The position numbers and the translations under genes were made by a program. Shown here in pieces: positions 36,498 to 44,765 of a stretch of DNA of 64,000 nucleotides. The DNA is taken from the NCBI GenBank assembly GCA_017624735.1, contig JAGAMK010000040.1, positions 1 through 64,000 on the forward strand, in the 5' to 3' direction. The stretch is from Clostridia bacterium. Its GTDB lineage: Bacteria > Bacillota > Clostridia > Oscillospirales > Acutalibacteraceae. Numbering within the stretch: position 1 is the stretch's first letter; each line of letters opens with the position of its first letter. The notes under the pieces are model-generated. The model did not search any database. It saw only the letters and a program-made list of their open reading frames with translations, and was not told the DNA's origin.

Positions 36498-38054
36498 ATG
36501 ATTTCTATAGGTGTGGCTGTCGTTATTGCCGTTGTCTCTGCTGTTGTATTAGGAGCATTGGGCTTTGTTGCCGGCGGTCTTTACCGTAAAAAGGTTGCAG
36601 AGGCTAAAATCGGCTCCGCTAACGAAGAAGCATTAAGAATTGTTAATCAGGCAGTCCAGACTGCTGAAAGTAAGAAAAAAGAAGCTATTCTTGAGGCTAA
36701 AGACGAAATACACAAGTTAAGAAACGAAGTTGACAAGGAACTTCGTGAAAGACGCGCAGAGGTTCAAAGACAAGAACGCAGAATCGTTCAAAAAGAAGAA
36801 AATCTTGACAAAAAGACTGAAAACCTTGAAAAGAAAGAGGAAGCTCTTGCTGAAAAAATCAAGTCCGCTGATGCTAAACTTGAAGAAGTTGAAGTGATTA
36901 AACGCAGTCAGCTTGAAATGCTTGAAAAAATTAGCGGTTACTCAAAGGAACAGGCTAAAGTTATCCTTTTACAGGAGCTTGACGAACAGCTTACTCACGA
37001 AAAAGCTCTCAAAATCCTTGATTTTGAACAGAGAACTCGTGACGAAAGCGATAATCTTGCTCGTGAAATTATTTCAGGTGCTATTCAGCGCTGTGCAGCT
37101 GACCATGCTGCAGAGGCAACTGTTTCTGTTGTTGCTCTTCCAAACGACGAAATGAAGGGTAGAATTATCGGCCGTGAAGGTCGTAATATCAGAACCCTTG
37201 AAACAATTACAGGTGTTGACCTTATTATTGACGACACTCCTGAAGCAATTACTGTTTCAAGCTTTGACCCTGTTCGCCGTGAGGTTGCAAGGCTTACTCT
37301 TGAAAAACTTATTCAGGACGGCAGAATTCACCCTGCACGCATTGAAGAAATGTTTGAAAAATCAAAACGTGAGGTTGAACAGACAATTAAACAGACCGGT
37401 GAAAGAGCCGTTGTTGACGCAGGTGTTAATGGTGTTCATCCTGAACTTGTTAAACTTCTCGGTAAACTTAAATACCGTACAAGTTTTGGTCAGAATGTAC
37501 TCAACCACTCTCTTGAAGTTTCATACATAGCAGGTCTTATGGCACAGGAACTTGGTGCTGACGTTAAACAGGCTAAACGTGCAGGTCTTCTTCATGATAT
37601 CGGTAAGGCTCTTGACCGTGAATTTGAAGGCACTCACATTGAACTTGGTGTTGAGGCTGCTAAGAAATACAAGGAAAATGACAAGGTTGTTCATGCTATT
37701 CAGGCTCACCACGGTGAAATTGAAGCTAAGACAATTGTTGCTGTTCTTGTTCAGGCTGCAGATGCTATTTCTGCTGCTCGTCCGGGTGCAAGACGTGAAA
37801 ATGTTCAGAACTATATCAAACGTCTTGAAAAACTTGAGGAAATCGCAACATCATTTGAAGGTGTTGAAAAATCATTTGCAATTCAGGCAGGTCGTGAAAT
37901 CAGAATTATGGTTAATCCAGAACAGGTTTCTGATGAAAAGATGGTTATTGTTGCTCGTGATATTGCAAAGAGAATTGAAGATGAACTTGAATATCCAGGA
38001 CAAATTAAAGTCAATATTGTACGTGAAAACCGAGTAATTGACTTTGCAAAGTGA
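36498..38054 (+). CDS. rny: Ribonuclease Y
   Basis: A 518-residue membrane-anchored endoribonuclease that starts mRNA decay in Firmicutes. An N-terminal transmembrane helix (about 4-28) is followed by a long charged coiled coil (about 30-200), a KH domain with [15 protein letters not shown] (about 220), and an HD domain with [10 protein letters not shown] (about 367). Length and order match the family. AGGGAGG precedes the ATG. ymdB follows, as in Bacillus. Confidence 0.97.
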   Translation: MISIGVAVVIAVVSAVVLGALGFVAGGLYRKKVAEAKIGSANEEALRIVNQAVQTAESKKKEAILEAKDEIHKLRNEVDKELRERRAEVQRQERRIVQKEENLDKKTENLEKKEEALAEKIKSADAKLEEVEVIKRSQLEMLEKISGYSKEQAKVILLQELDEQLTHEKALKILDFEQRTRDESDNLAREIISGAIQRCAADHAAEATVSVVALPNDEMKGRIIGREGRNIRTLETITGVDLIIDDTPEAITVSSFDPVRREVARLTLEKLIQDGRIHPARIEEMFEKSKREVEQTIKQTGERAVVDAGVNGVHPELVKLLGKLKYRTSFGQNVLNHSLEVSYIAGLMAQELGADVKQAKRAGLLHDIGKALDREFEGTHIELGVEAAKKYKENDKVVHAIQAHHGEIEAKTIVAVLVQAADAISAARPGARRENVQNYIKRLEKLEEIATSFEGVEKSFAIQAGREIRIMVNPEQVSDEKMVIVARDIAKRIEDELEYPGQIKVNIVRENRVIDFAK

Positions 38055-38170
38055 TAAAATCAGCGTCTTTTCACTTTTTTACCCTTGACTTACACTCGTA
38101 AGCCTGCGGTCTCAAAAGCAAAAATCCATCTGATTTTAAACACTTTGAGATAATTAATAAAAATCCAAAA

Positions 38171-38201
38171 TGCCCCGATGTCATTCAAAGGCTTCGGGGC
38201 A
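38171..38201. terminator. Hairpin between rny and ymdB
   Basis: TGCCCCGA pairs with TCGGGGCA around a 15-base loop. It lacks a U-tract on the + strand; a T-rich run on the opposite strand would suit leftward termination, but no leftward gene is near. It may trim or attenuate the rny transcript. Confidence 0.4.
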
Positions 38202-38243
38202 ATATAAATTAAGGATAAATCTATATATAGAAATGGTGTGCTT

Positions 38244-39029
38244 ATGTCACGCGAGATTAAAATTTTATGCGTTGGGGATGTTGTTGGCGCTCAAGGATGC
38301 GATTTCCTTCGCAAAACTCTTTCGGGTTTTAAGAGAAAGAACAATATTGATGTTTGTATTGTAAATGGTGAAAATTCTGCTGTCGGTAACGGAATGTTGC
38401 CAAATTCATGCAATCATATTTTCACAAGTGGTGCCGATTTTATCACAGGTGGTAACCACTCATTAAAAAGACGAGAAATCTTTGATTATCTCGACAATAA
38501 CGAAAATATTATTCGTCCTGCCAACTTTGGTGAAGGAGTTTGGGGCAGAGGCTGGGGAATAATTGATAAAGGTGCTTACAAAGTGGGTGTTATCAATCTT
38601 CTTGGTAGAGTATGGCTTGAAGGACATCTTGACCCATTCAGCAAGGCAGACGAAATAATTGAAGAGATTAAAAAGGAAACTAAAATTATCTTAATTGACT
38701 TTCATGCAGAGGCTACTGCTGAGAAAAAGGCTTTCAGCTACTATTTTGACGGAAAAGTTAGTGCAATTTTTGGCACTCATACTCATATCCAAACAGCCGA
38801 CGCTCAAATTATGACAAATGGTACTGGATATATTACTGACTTAGGTATGACGGGTCCAGAGGAATCTGTGCTTGGTGTGAAAAAAGAGATAATTATTGAT
38901 AAATTCAGAAAAGGTTTCACAACAATGTTTGAAACCGCTGACACACCTTGTTTTATGCAGGGATGCATATTTACAATAGACAGAGACACAGGAAAAACCG
39001 TAAATGTTGAAACCGTAACGGTGAGGTGA
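38244..39029 (+). CDS. ymdB: YmdB-family metallophosphoesterase (2',3'-cyclic nucleotide phosphodiesterase)
   Basis: A 261-residue enzyme of the TIGR00282 family. The metal-binding motifs are GDVVG (near 10-14), NGENSA, TGGNH, DFHAEATAEK and GTHTHIQTAD. In Bacillus YmdB has been reported to hydrolyse 2',3'-cAMP and to affect biofilm and motility decisions, and it is encoded beside rny. I chose ATG 38244; GTG two codons upstream is possible, and the ribosome site (GGTGTG) is weak. Confidence 0.9.
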   Translation: MSREIKILCVGDVVGAQGCDFLRKTLSGFKRKNNIDVCIVNGENSAVGNGMLPNSCNHIFTSGADFITGGNHSLKRREIFDYLDNNENIIRPANFGEGVWGRGWGIIDKGAYKVGVINLLGRVWLEGHLDPFSKADEIIEEIKKETKIILIDFHAEATAEKKAFSYYFDGKVSAIFGTHTHIQTADAQIMTNGTGYITDLGMTGPEESVLGVKKEIIIDKFRKGFTTMFETADTPCFMQGCIFTIDRDTGKTVNVETVTVR

Positions 39030-39036
39030 ATGGTGA

Positions 39037-40530
39037 ATGAAAAAACTAACAAAATTAATAGCCTTAATTTTGTGCATCTGTATATGCTTTTCTGCTTGCA
39101 AGGGAAACGAAAACAAGGAGGAAAGTACTACTGAAACACCGGTAGAATCGACAAACGCAGAAAACTCATTTGCCATAACTGACGGAAAAATCGTTCTACC
39201 TTATAATAAGACAGACGGAATAAACCCGTTTTTTGCCGAAAGTTATGAGAATATTTATTTGGGTATGCTCATATATGAACCATTATTTTCTGTTGACAGC
39301 AACTATGATACAATAGGTGTGGTAGCCGATAGCATTGAGGTAAGCGGAAAAACTGCTACGGTGAGAGTTAAAAATAATGTTGTTTGCAGAGGGCACGAAA
39401 ATCTCAATGCACATGATGTGGTTTATTCCTTTAATCTTGCAAAGGCTTCTTACTATTGGGGAAACAATCTGGACGGAATCACTAATGTACAAGCTATTGA
39501 TGATTATACCGTAAGCGTTAACCTTAATTTCAAAGACCTCTATGTTGCGGGGAAACTTAATTTTCCAATTGTGAAAAAAGGCACAGCAGACAGCAAGACT
39601 TCTGTTCCAGCAGGTAGTGGGAAATACTTTTTTGCTCAGGACAGACTGGTTAGTGTGGCAGATGGAAATAAAACAATTTCACTTGTTGAGACAAGTAATC
39701 GTGAAAGTGTTGAAGATGCACTAAACATTGGAATGGTTGATGTTTTCTTTAGTGATTTGTCCGATGAACAATACAAGGTTTCAGTAGGAAACACAAACAA
39801 AATTACCTTGAGTAATATGATTTATCTCGGGCTTAACAGCAACCGAGGGGCTTTAAATAAGTATATAAGAAGTGCTATTGCTGCAAAAATTGACAGTGAC
39901 AATATTGCGTTATCATCATATCAAGGACATGCAGTAGGATTTAAGTTGCCAATTGTTCCCGAAAGTACTATTGCAGGTAATATTACAAAAATTGAAACAA
40001 AGGGAAATAAGGATTTGGCTAACGACATTATTGACCGATGTGGTTACACAAGATATTCCGGTAGTGCAAAATCAAACGGTGCTTATCTGCTTTCGTTCTC
40101 CCTTATTGTCAATAAGGATAATCAATTCCGAGTTGCAGCAGCATATAATATTGCTGACTCTTTAGCAGAATGTGGATTTTTAATTAACGTTCAAGTTTTA
40201 TCTTTTGCAGATTACTCTGAAAGAATTTCATCAGGAAATTACGATATGTATTTAGGAGAAGTAAAACTTGATGGCTCAATGGATATTAGCCGATTTTTCA
40301 TGGATGGCACAAAGTTTAGTGCCGGTATCAATAAATCTGAAAAGGCTGCAACGGAATATTTCAGATATCGTGCAGGCGAAATTTCTGAAAAGGAATACTA
40401 TGATATTTTCGCGGAAGAATATCCATTTGTTCCCGTAGCATTCAGAACAGGATATACCGTTTTATCAGAAGATATTAAAACTTTGGATTTAAAACAAATG
40501 CCATTTAATTTGTACGGTGGCATACAGTAA
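39037..40530 (+). CDS. Family 5 extracellular solute-binding lipoprotein
   Basis: A 497-residue lipoprotein. The signal ends FSAC with Cys at about 21, followed by a Glu/Thr-rich linker and the SBP family 5 fold (oligopeptide or nickel type), with the DGINPFFAESYENIYLGMLIY and NAHDVVYSFNLAKA segments. Such proteins feed ABC importers, but no permease or ATPase gene is here, so it is an orphan that must use a remote transporter. It begins 7 bp after ymdB, and recG follows after 13 bp. Confidence 0.85.
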   Translation: MKKLTKLIALILCICICFSACKGNENKEESTTETPVESTNAENSFAITDGKIVLPYNKTDGINPFFAESYENIYLGMLIYEPLFSVDSNYDTIGVVADSIEVSGKTATVRVKNNVVCRGHENLNAHDVVYSFNLAKASYYWGNNLDGITNVQAIDDYTVSVNLNFKDLYVAGKLNFPIVKKGTADSKTSVPAGSGKYFFAQDRLVSVADGNKTISLVETSNRESVEDALNIGMVDVFFSDLSDEQYKVSVGNTNKITLSNMIYLGLNSNRGALNKYIRSAIAAKIDSDNIALSSYQGHAVGFKLPIVPESTIAGNITKIETKGNKDLANDIIDRCGYTRYSGSAKSNGAYLLSFSLIVNKDNQFRVAAAYNIADSLAECGFLINVQVLSFADYSERISSGNYDMYLGEVKLDGSMDISRFFMDGTKFSAGINKSEKAATEYFRYRAGEISEKEYYDIFAEEYPFVPVAFRTGYTVLSEDIKTLDLKQMPFNLYGGIQ

Positions 40531-40543
40531 ATAAGGTGACAAT

Positions 40544-42595
40544 ATGAAGTTCTCCGATGACATTAAATACATCAAAGGTGTGGGGGAAGCAAGGGCTCTC
40601 GCTTTCCGTTCTATTGGTGTGTCAACAGTCGGGGAACTTTTGCGTTTTTATCCCCGTGCCTATGAGGATTGGAGCATAATTCTTCCTATTTCTCAATGTT
40701 TAATTGGCGAAAATGTGTGCATTAAGGGAACTGTAATGTTCCCTGTGAAAAATGAGCGTGTTCGTGGTGGTATGCTTATTGCAAAGGCAACAATTACCGA
40801 CGGTGATGATGTTGTAGCTGCCACATTCTTCAACAATAAATACATTGACAAGATGCTTAAAAGTGGAGAAGAATATCTTTTCTATGGAAAAATCACACTT
40901 GGTAAATTCTCTGCAAGAGAAATGATAACACCAATGTTTATCAAATCTTCACAGAGTGTTGAAATCAAACCTATTTATCCACAGAATAAGAATATAACTT
41001 CAAGAATTATTCAGTCAGCAGTGCAGAATGCTTTGGAAAAAGTAGAAACTATTCCTGAATATTTGCCACAAGAAATTATAAAAGAGTATAATCTGGTTTC
41101 CCTTGATACTGCTATCAGAAATATACATTTTCCTAAAAACGATGAGGATTTACAGAGGGCAAGGGACAGGCTTATTTTTGATGAACTTTTCATTTTGCAG
41201 TTGAGTTTGCTCTCTTTGAAAAATGAAAACAAAGAAGTAAAAACAAAGAACGTTATTGCAACAGATTATACAGAAGAATTTTTTGGACTTTTGCCTTTTA
41301 CTCCTACAAATGCTCAAAAAAGAGCAGTAAAAGAAGCAATTGCTGATATGAAAAATGGCAAACAGATGAACAGACTTTTGCAGGGGGATGTTGGTAGTGG
41401 TAAAACTGCAGTTGCAGCGGCTATTGTTTATACATCATCAAAAAATGGTATGCAATCTGCTCTTATGGCACCAACGGAAGTGTTAGCAACACAGCATTTT
41501 GAAACATTTACAAAGCTTTTCAGCGGTACTGGTATTAAATGTGAGTTGTTGGTTGGTAGCACAAAGGCTAAAGAGAAAAAAGAAATAAAAGAAAGACTTA
41601 AAAAGGGAAAAATTGACCTGATTATTGGTACACATGCCATTATTCAGGAAGATGTTGAATTTGAGAGATTAGGTCTTGTAATTACTGACGAGCAACATCG
41701 TTTTGGTGTAAAACAGAGAACAGGTCTTTGCAGTAAGGGTGAAAATCCCCATGTTTATGTTATGAGTGCAACTCCTATCCCACGCACGCTTGCACTTATA
41801 TTCTTCGGAGATTTGAATGTTTCAATACTTAATGAGTTGCCCCCCGGCAGACAGAAAATTGACACGTATTCTGTGACATCGGCAAAAAGAGGCTCAATGT
41901 TTGAGTATATAAGAAAGCATCTTGACGAAGGGTATCAGGCATATATTGTCTGCCCACTTGTTGAAGAAAGTGAAATGATGCAAGGAATAATGTCGGCAGA
42001 AGAGTATTATAAAAAAGCACAAGTACCGTTTAATGGGTATAAATTAGACCTGCTTCACGGAAAAATGACACCCAAGAAAAAAGATGAAGTTATGTTGAAA
42101 TTTAAAAACGGAGAAACTCAACTTTTAGTTTCAACAGTTGTCATTGAGGTTGGTGTTGATGTGCCGAATGCCGTTATAATGGTTGTGGAAAATGCAGAAC
42201 GATTCGGACTTTCCCAGCTTCATCAGTTGCGTGGTCGTGTGGGTAGAGGTCAGGCGAAATCCTCTTGTATTCTTGTAACAGATGCCAAGGGAGACGAGGC
42301 AAAGGCAAGAATGAGGATTATGTGCGAAACTACTGACGGATTTAAAATTGCCGACGAGGATTTACGACTTCGAGGACCCGGTGATTTTTTCGGCACAAGA
42401 CAGCATGGTCTGCCAAAACTTAAAATTGCAGACATTTTGACGGACACAAAAATTCTTACTCAGACACAGCATCTTGCCATGTCCATAATGGAAGAAAACA
42501 AACTTTTTCAAGATGAGCAATATCGTCAGATTGGCAAATTAGTAGCAAGAAAAATACAGAGTTTACAAGCAGTTAATACAGCAAATACAATTTAG
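40544..42595 (+). CDS. recG: ATP-dependent DNA helicase RecG
   Basis: A 683-residue helicase that regresses stalled forks and branch-migrates Holliday junctions. An OB-type wedge domain (about 55-150) is followed by Walker A GDVGSGKTAVAA (about 284), DEQHRFG (Walker B, about 383), and C-terminal helicase motifs including QLRGRVGRG (about 562). Length is normal. GGTGA precedes the ATG. Confidence 0.97.
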   Translation: MKFSDDIKYIKGVGEARALAFRSIGVSTVGELLRFYPRAYEDWSIILPISQCLIGENVCIKGTVMFPVKNERVRGGMLIAKATITDGDDVVAATFFNNKYIDKMLKSGEEYLFYGKITLGKFSAREMITPMFIKSSQSVEIKPIYPQNKNITSRIIQSAVQNALEKVETIPEYLPQEIIKEYNLVSLDTAIRNIHFPKNDEDLQRARDRLIFDELFILQLSLLSLKNENKEVKTKNVIATDYTEEFFGLLPFTPTNAQKRAVKEAIADMKNGKQMNRLLQGDVGSGKTAVAAAIVYTSSKNGMQSALMAPTEVLATQHFETFTKLFSGTGIKCELLVGSTKAKEKKEIKERLKKGKIDLIIGTHAIIQEDVEFERLGLVITDEQHRFGVKQRTGLCSKGENPHVYVMSATPIPRTLALIFFGDLNVSILNELPPGRQKIDTYSVTSAKRGSMFEYIRKHLDEGYQAYIVCPLVEESEMMQGIMSAEEYYKKAQVPFNGYKLDLLHGKMTPKKKDEVMLKFKNGETQLLVSTVVIEVGVDVPNAVIMVVENAERFGLSQLHQLRGRVGRGQAKSSCILVTDAKGDEAKARMRIMCETTDGFKIADEDLRLRGPGDFFGTRQHGLPKLKIADILTDTKILTQTQHLAMSIMEENKLFQDEQYRQIGKLVARKIQSLQAVNTANTI

Positions 42596-42645
42596 TAAAA
42601 ATTTTCAGGTATAATTAATTCATCAATTTAAAAAGGATGTTTTTA

Positions 42646-43305
42646 ATGAATGAGATTAAAGGGTATTTAAGAGATTTTAGAATTGATGTTCCAAGAGTAA
42701 TTTATGATTGTCCGGGAATCAAAATCTTTGGGCGGGCAATTAAGTCCGTTGTTTTTTCAACAGATGTGAGTATAATACGAAACTGTAATGCAGACGCCGT
42801 TATTGCGGTTTACCCGTTTACCCCACAACCTGTTATAACACAAGCTGTTATGATGGCTGCAGATTGCCCTGTTTTTGTAGGCGTTGGTGGTGGACTTACA
42901 AAAGGAGAAAGAGTAATAAATCTTGCAAGACACGCAGAGTATCAAGGGGCAATGGGTGTTGTGCTTAATGCACCAACAACTAACAAAAGCATAAATGATG
43001 TGTTTAAGGTTGTGGATTTGCCAATTGTAATAACTGTTGTTAAAGAAGACGATATTCAAGCACGTTTGGATGCAGGAGCACAAATTCTAAATGTATCAGC
43101 TGCAGCAAAAACGCCTGAATTAGTATCAAAAATCAGAAAGGATTTCCCAACAGTGCCGATAATGGCAACCGGAGGACCAACTGAAGAAAGTATAAGGGCA
43201 ACTATTGAGGCAGGGGCAGATGCAATAACTTGGACGCCACCCACAAATGGAGAGGTTTTTCGTGATATTATGGAGGCTTATCGCAAAGGTAATCCACATC
43301 CGTAA
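42646..43305 (+). CDS. Small TIM-barrel protein of uncertain function
   Basis: A 219-residue beta/alpha-barrel protein. The segments VFVGVGGGLTKG, GAMGVVLNAPT, GAQILNVSAAAKTPELV, PIMATGGPTEESIRATIEAGADAITW resemble phosphate-binding barrels of the KDPG aldolase, NanE and ThiE type. The Gly-rich phosphate-binding loops suggest a phosphorylated ligand, but I cannot assign a reaction. I chose ATG 42646, 9 nt after AAAAGG; the ATG at 42637 abuts that site. It lies between recG and an esterase gene. Confidence 0.8.
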   Translation: MNEIKGYLRDFRIDVPRVIYDCPGIKIFGRAIKSVVFSTDVSIIRNCNADAVIAVYPFTPQPVITQAVMMAADCPVFVGVGGGLTKGERVINLARHAEYQGAMGVVLNAPTTNKSINDVFKVVDLPIVITVVKEDDIQARLDAGAQILNVSAAAKTPELVSKIRKDFPTVPIMATGGPTEESIRATIEAGADAITWTPPTNGEVFRDIMEAYRKGNPHP

Positions 43306-43325
43306 ACATAAAAGGGGTATGATTC

Positions 43326-44222
43326 ATGTATATTTTTAAACCAATATTAGATAAAAACTGGGAAAATACCGGTAAAAATGATGCCAAGAGAATTGCGAGT
43401 CAGACTGAGCCTGCGGGACTCCAGCAAATTCTCGACATTCCCTACATAAACGACGGACACAAAGGCCACCTTCTTGATATTTACTATCCAGAAGGCACAA
43501 CAGAAAAGCTCCCTGTAATTATTGATATTCACGGTGGTGGATGGATGTATGGTTACAAGGAAATCAATAAGTATTTCTGTTTAAAACTTGCTCAAAAAGG
43601 TTTCCTGGTTGCATCAATTAATTATCGTCTTGCAGGTGAGGTGCTTTTTGATGACCAGATTCGTGACATTTTTGCTGCGCTTACTTGGTTGGGAAAAAAT
43701 CTTAGGGAGTATCCCGCTGATATGGACAACATATTCCTTGCAGGTGATTCTGCAGGAGGACATTTTGTTTGTGTTACAACTGCAATCAATCTTAATGAAG
43801 ATATGCAGAGGGATTTTGGAGTGGAATATGTTGGTTATGATTTCAAGGCAGTTTCTGCAATCTGTCCTGCAATTGACCTTTTAAGTCCAAACTTTTTAAT
43901 GAATGTAAATGTGCCAGTTCTTTTAGGTGATGATTGGAAAAACAGCAAGTTCAAGAAATACATGAAGGTTGAAAATCTTGTGTCCGATAAATTTCCACCA
44001 TTCCATATTCTTACAGCACAGGGTGACGGACTGTTGAAGAAACAAGCACCAATTCTTGCAGATGTTTTCAGAAGAAATAATGTGGACTTCCGTTTCTGTA
44101 ATTTCACAGGACAATTAAATGGAAAATATCTCGGCCATGTTTTCAATGTTGTTGACCCGTTCTCAATTTATGGCGAACAAGCAAACACGGATATAACAGA
44201 CTTTTTCAAAAGCAAAATGTGA
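43326..44222 (+). CDS. Alpha/beta hydrolase, esterase/lipase type
   Basis: A 298-residue hydrolase with the oxyanion-hole motif IHGGGW (about 64-69), the nucleophile elbow GDSAGG (about 141-146, Ser), and a candidate catalytic His in LGHVFNVVDP near the C-terminus. No signal peptide is present, so it acts in the cytosol. These features place it with the HSL/BD-FAE-like esterases; acetyl esters of sugars are a plausible but unproven substrate. AAGGGG precedes the start. Confidence 0.86.
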   Translation: MYIFKPILDKNWENTGKNDAKRIASQTEPAGLQQILDIPYINDGHKGHLLDIYYPEGTTEKLPVIIDIHGGGWMYGYKEINKYFCLKLAQKGFLVASINYRLAGEVLFDDQIRDIFAALTWLGKNLREYPADMDNIFLAGDSAGGHFVCVTTAINLNEDMQRDFGVEYVGYDFKAVSAICPAIDLLSPNFLMNVNVPVLLGDDWKNSKFKKYMKVENLVSDKFPPFHILTAQGDGLLKKQAPILADVFRRNNVDFRFCNFTGQLNGKYLGHVFNVVDPFSIYGEQANTDITDFFKSKM

Positions 44223-44257
44223 TTATTGTCAATTTGTGGCGTGTGTTGTCGGTTGAC

Positions 44258-44287
44258 TTGACAAGACATACAAAAATATGGTTTAAT
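44258..44287 (+). promoter_or_regulatory. Promoter of the free-standing dockerin gene
   Basis: TTGACA (44258-44263), 18-bp spacer, TTTAAT (44282-44287), about 40 bp before the ATG. Confidence 0.65.
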
Positions 44288-44325
44288 ATCAGTATAGAAA
44301 ATTAGTTGACGGAAAGGTGATAAAT

Positions 44326-44643
44326 ATGAAAAAATTAATTGCTCTTGTTTTGGCTTTAGTTTTAGTTATGTCAGTTTCTGTTATTGCATTTGCTACAGAA
44401 GTTGGCAGTGGTAACGGAAACGATGTTATTCCATGGGATGAAATTGTAAATGCAGGTTATAGTAAAGGTGATTATAACAGAGACGGCAAGGTTACTGCAT
44501 ATGATGCAAGAAAAGTAATACAGGCTGCTGCAGGTTCAATTAAAGCATCAAATGCAGATGTTAAACTCTGTGACCTTAATGGCGATGGTGAGCTCACAGC
44601 TTATGATGCTCGTCAGATTTTAAAGATTGCAGCAGAGGCTTAA
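44326..44643 (+). CDS. Secreted free-standing dockerin protein
   Basis: A 105-residue protein made of a signal peptide (about 1-23, ending AFA), a short linker and a complete dockerin (48-103). The two calcium repeats are DYNRDGKVTAYDARKVIQ and DLNGDGELTAYDARQILK. No other domain is present, so it could only bind a cohesin partner, perhaps as a cap or competitor. I chose ATG 44326, 8 nt after GGAAAGG. The helix signature DAR-VIQ/ILK matches the LRR protein next door, not the dockerins at 32.8 and 35.8 kb. Confidence 0.88.
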   Translation: MKKLIALVLALVLVMSVSVIAFATEVGSGNGNDVIPWDEIVNAGYSKGDYNRDGKVTAYDARKVIQAAAGSIKASNADVKLCDLNGDGELTAYDARQILKIAAEA

Positions 44644-44656
44644 TCAAATGAAAAGC

Positions 44657-44683
44657 AAACGGTGCCTAAAAGGCGCCGTTTTT
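44657..44683 (+). terminator. Rho-independent terminator after the dockerin gene
   Basis: AACGGTGCC pairs with GGCGCCGTT around TAAAA, with TTT following. One G-T pair. Confidence 0.9.
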
Positions 44684-44697
44684 CGTCTTTGGGTTTC

Positions 44698-44726
44698 TTG
44701 ACAAACAGTTCATTGTATGATTTAAT
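44698..44726 (+). promoter_or_regulatory. Promoter of the LRR-dockerin gene
   Basis: TTGACA (44698-44703), 17-bp spacer, TTTAAT (44721-44726), about 40 bp before the start. Confidence 0.65.
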
Positions 44727-44765
44727 TTATTTTAGAATTTGCATGAATACAGGAGGATTTACTAT

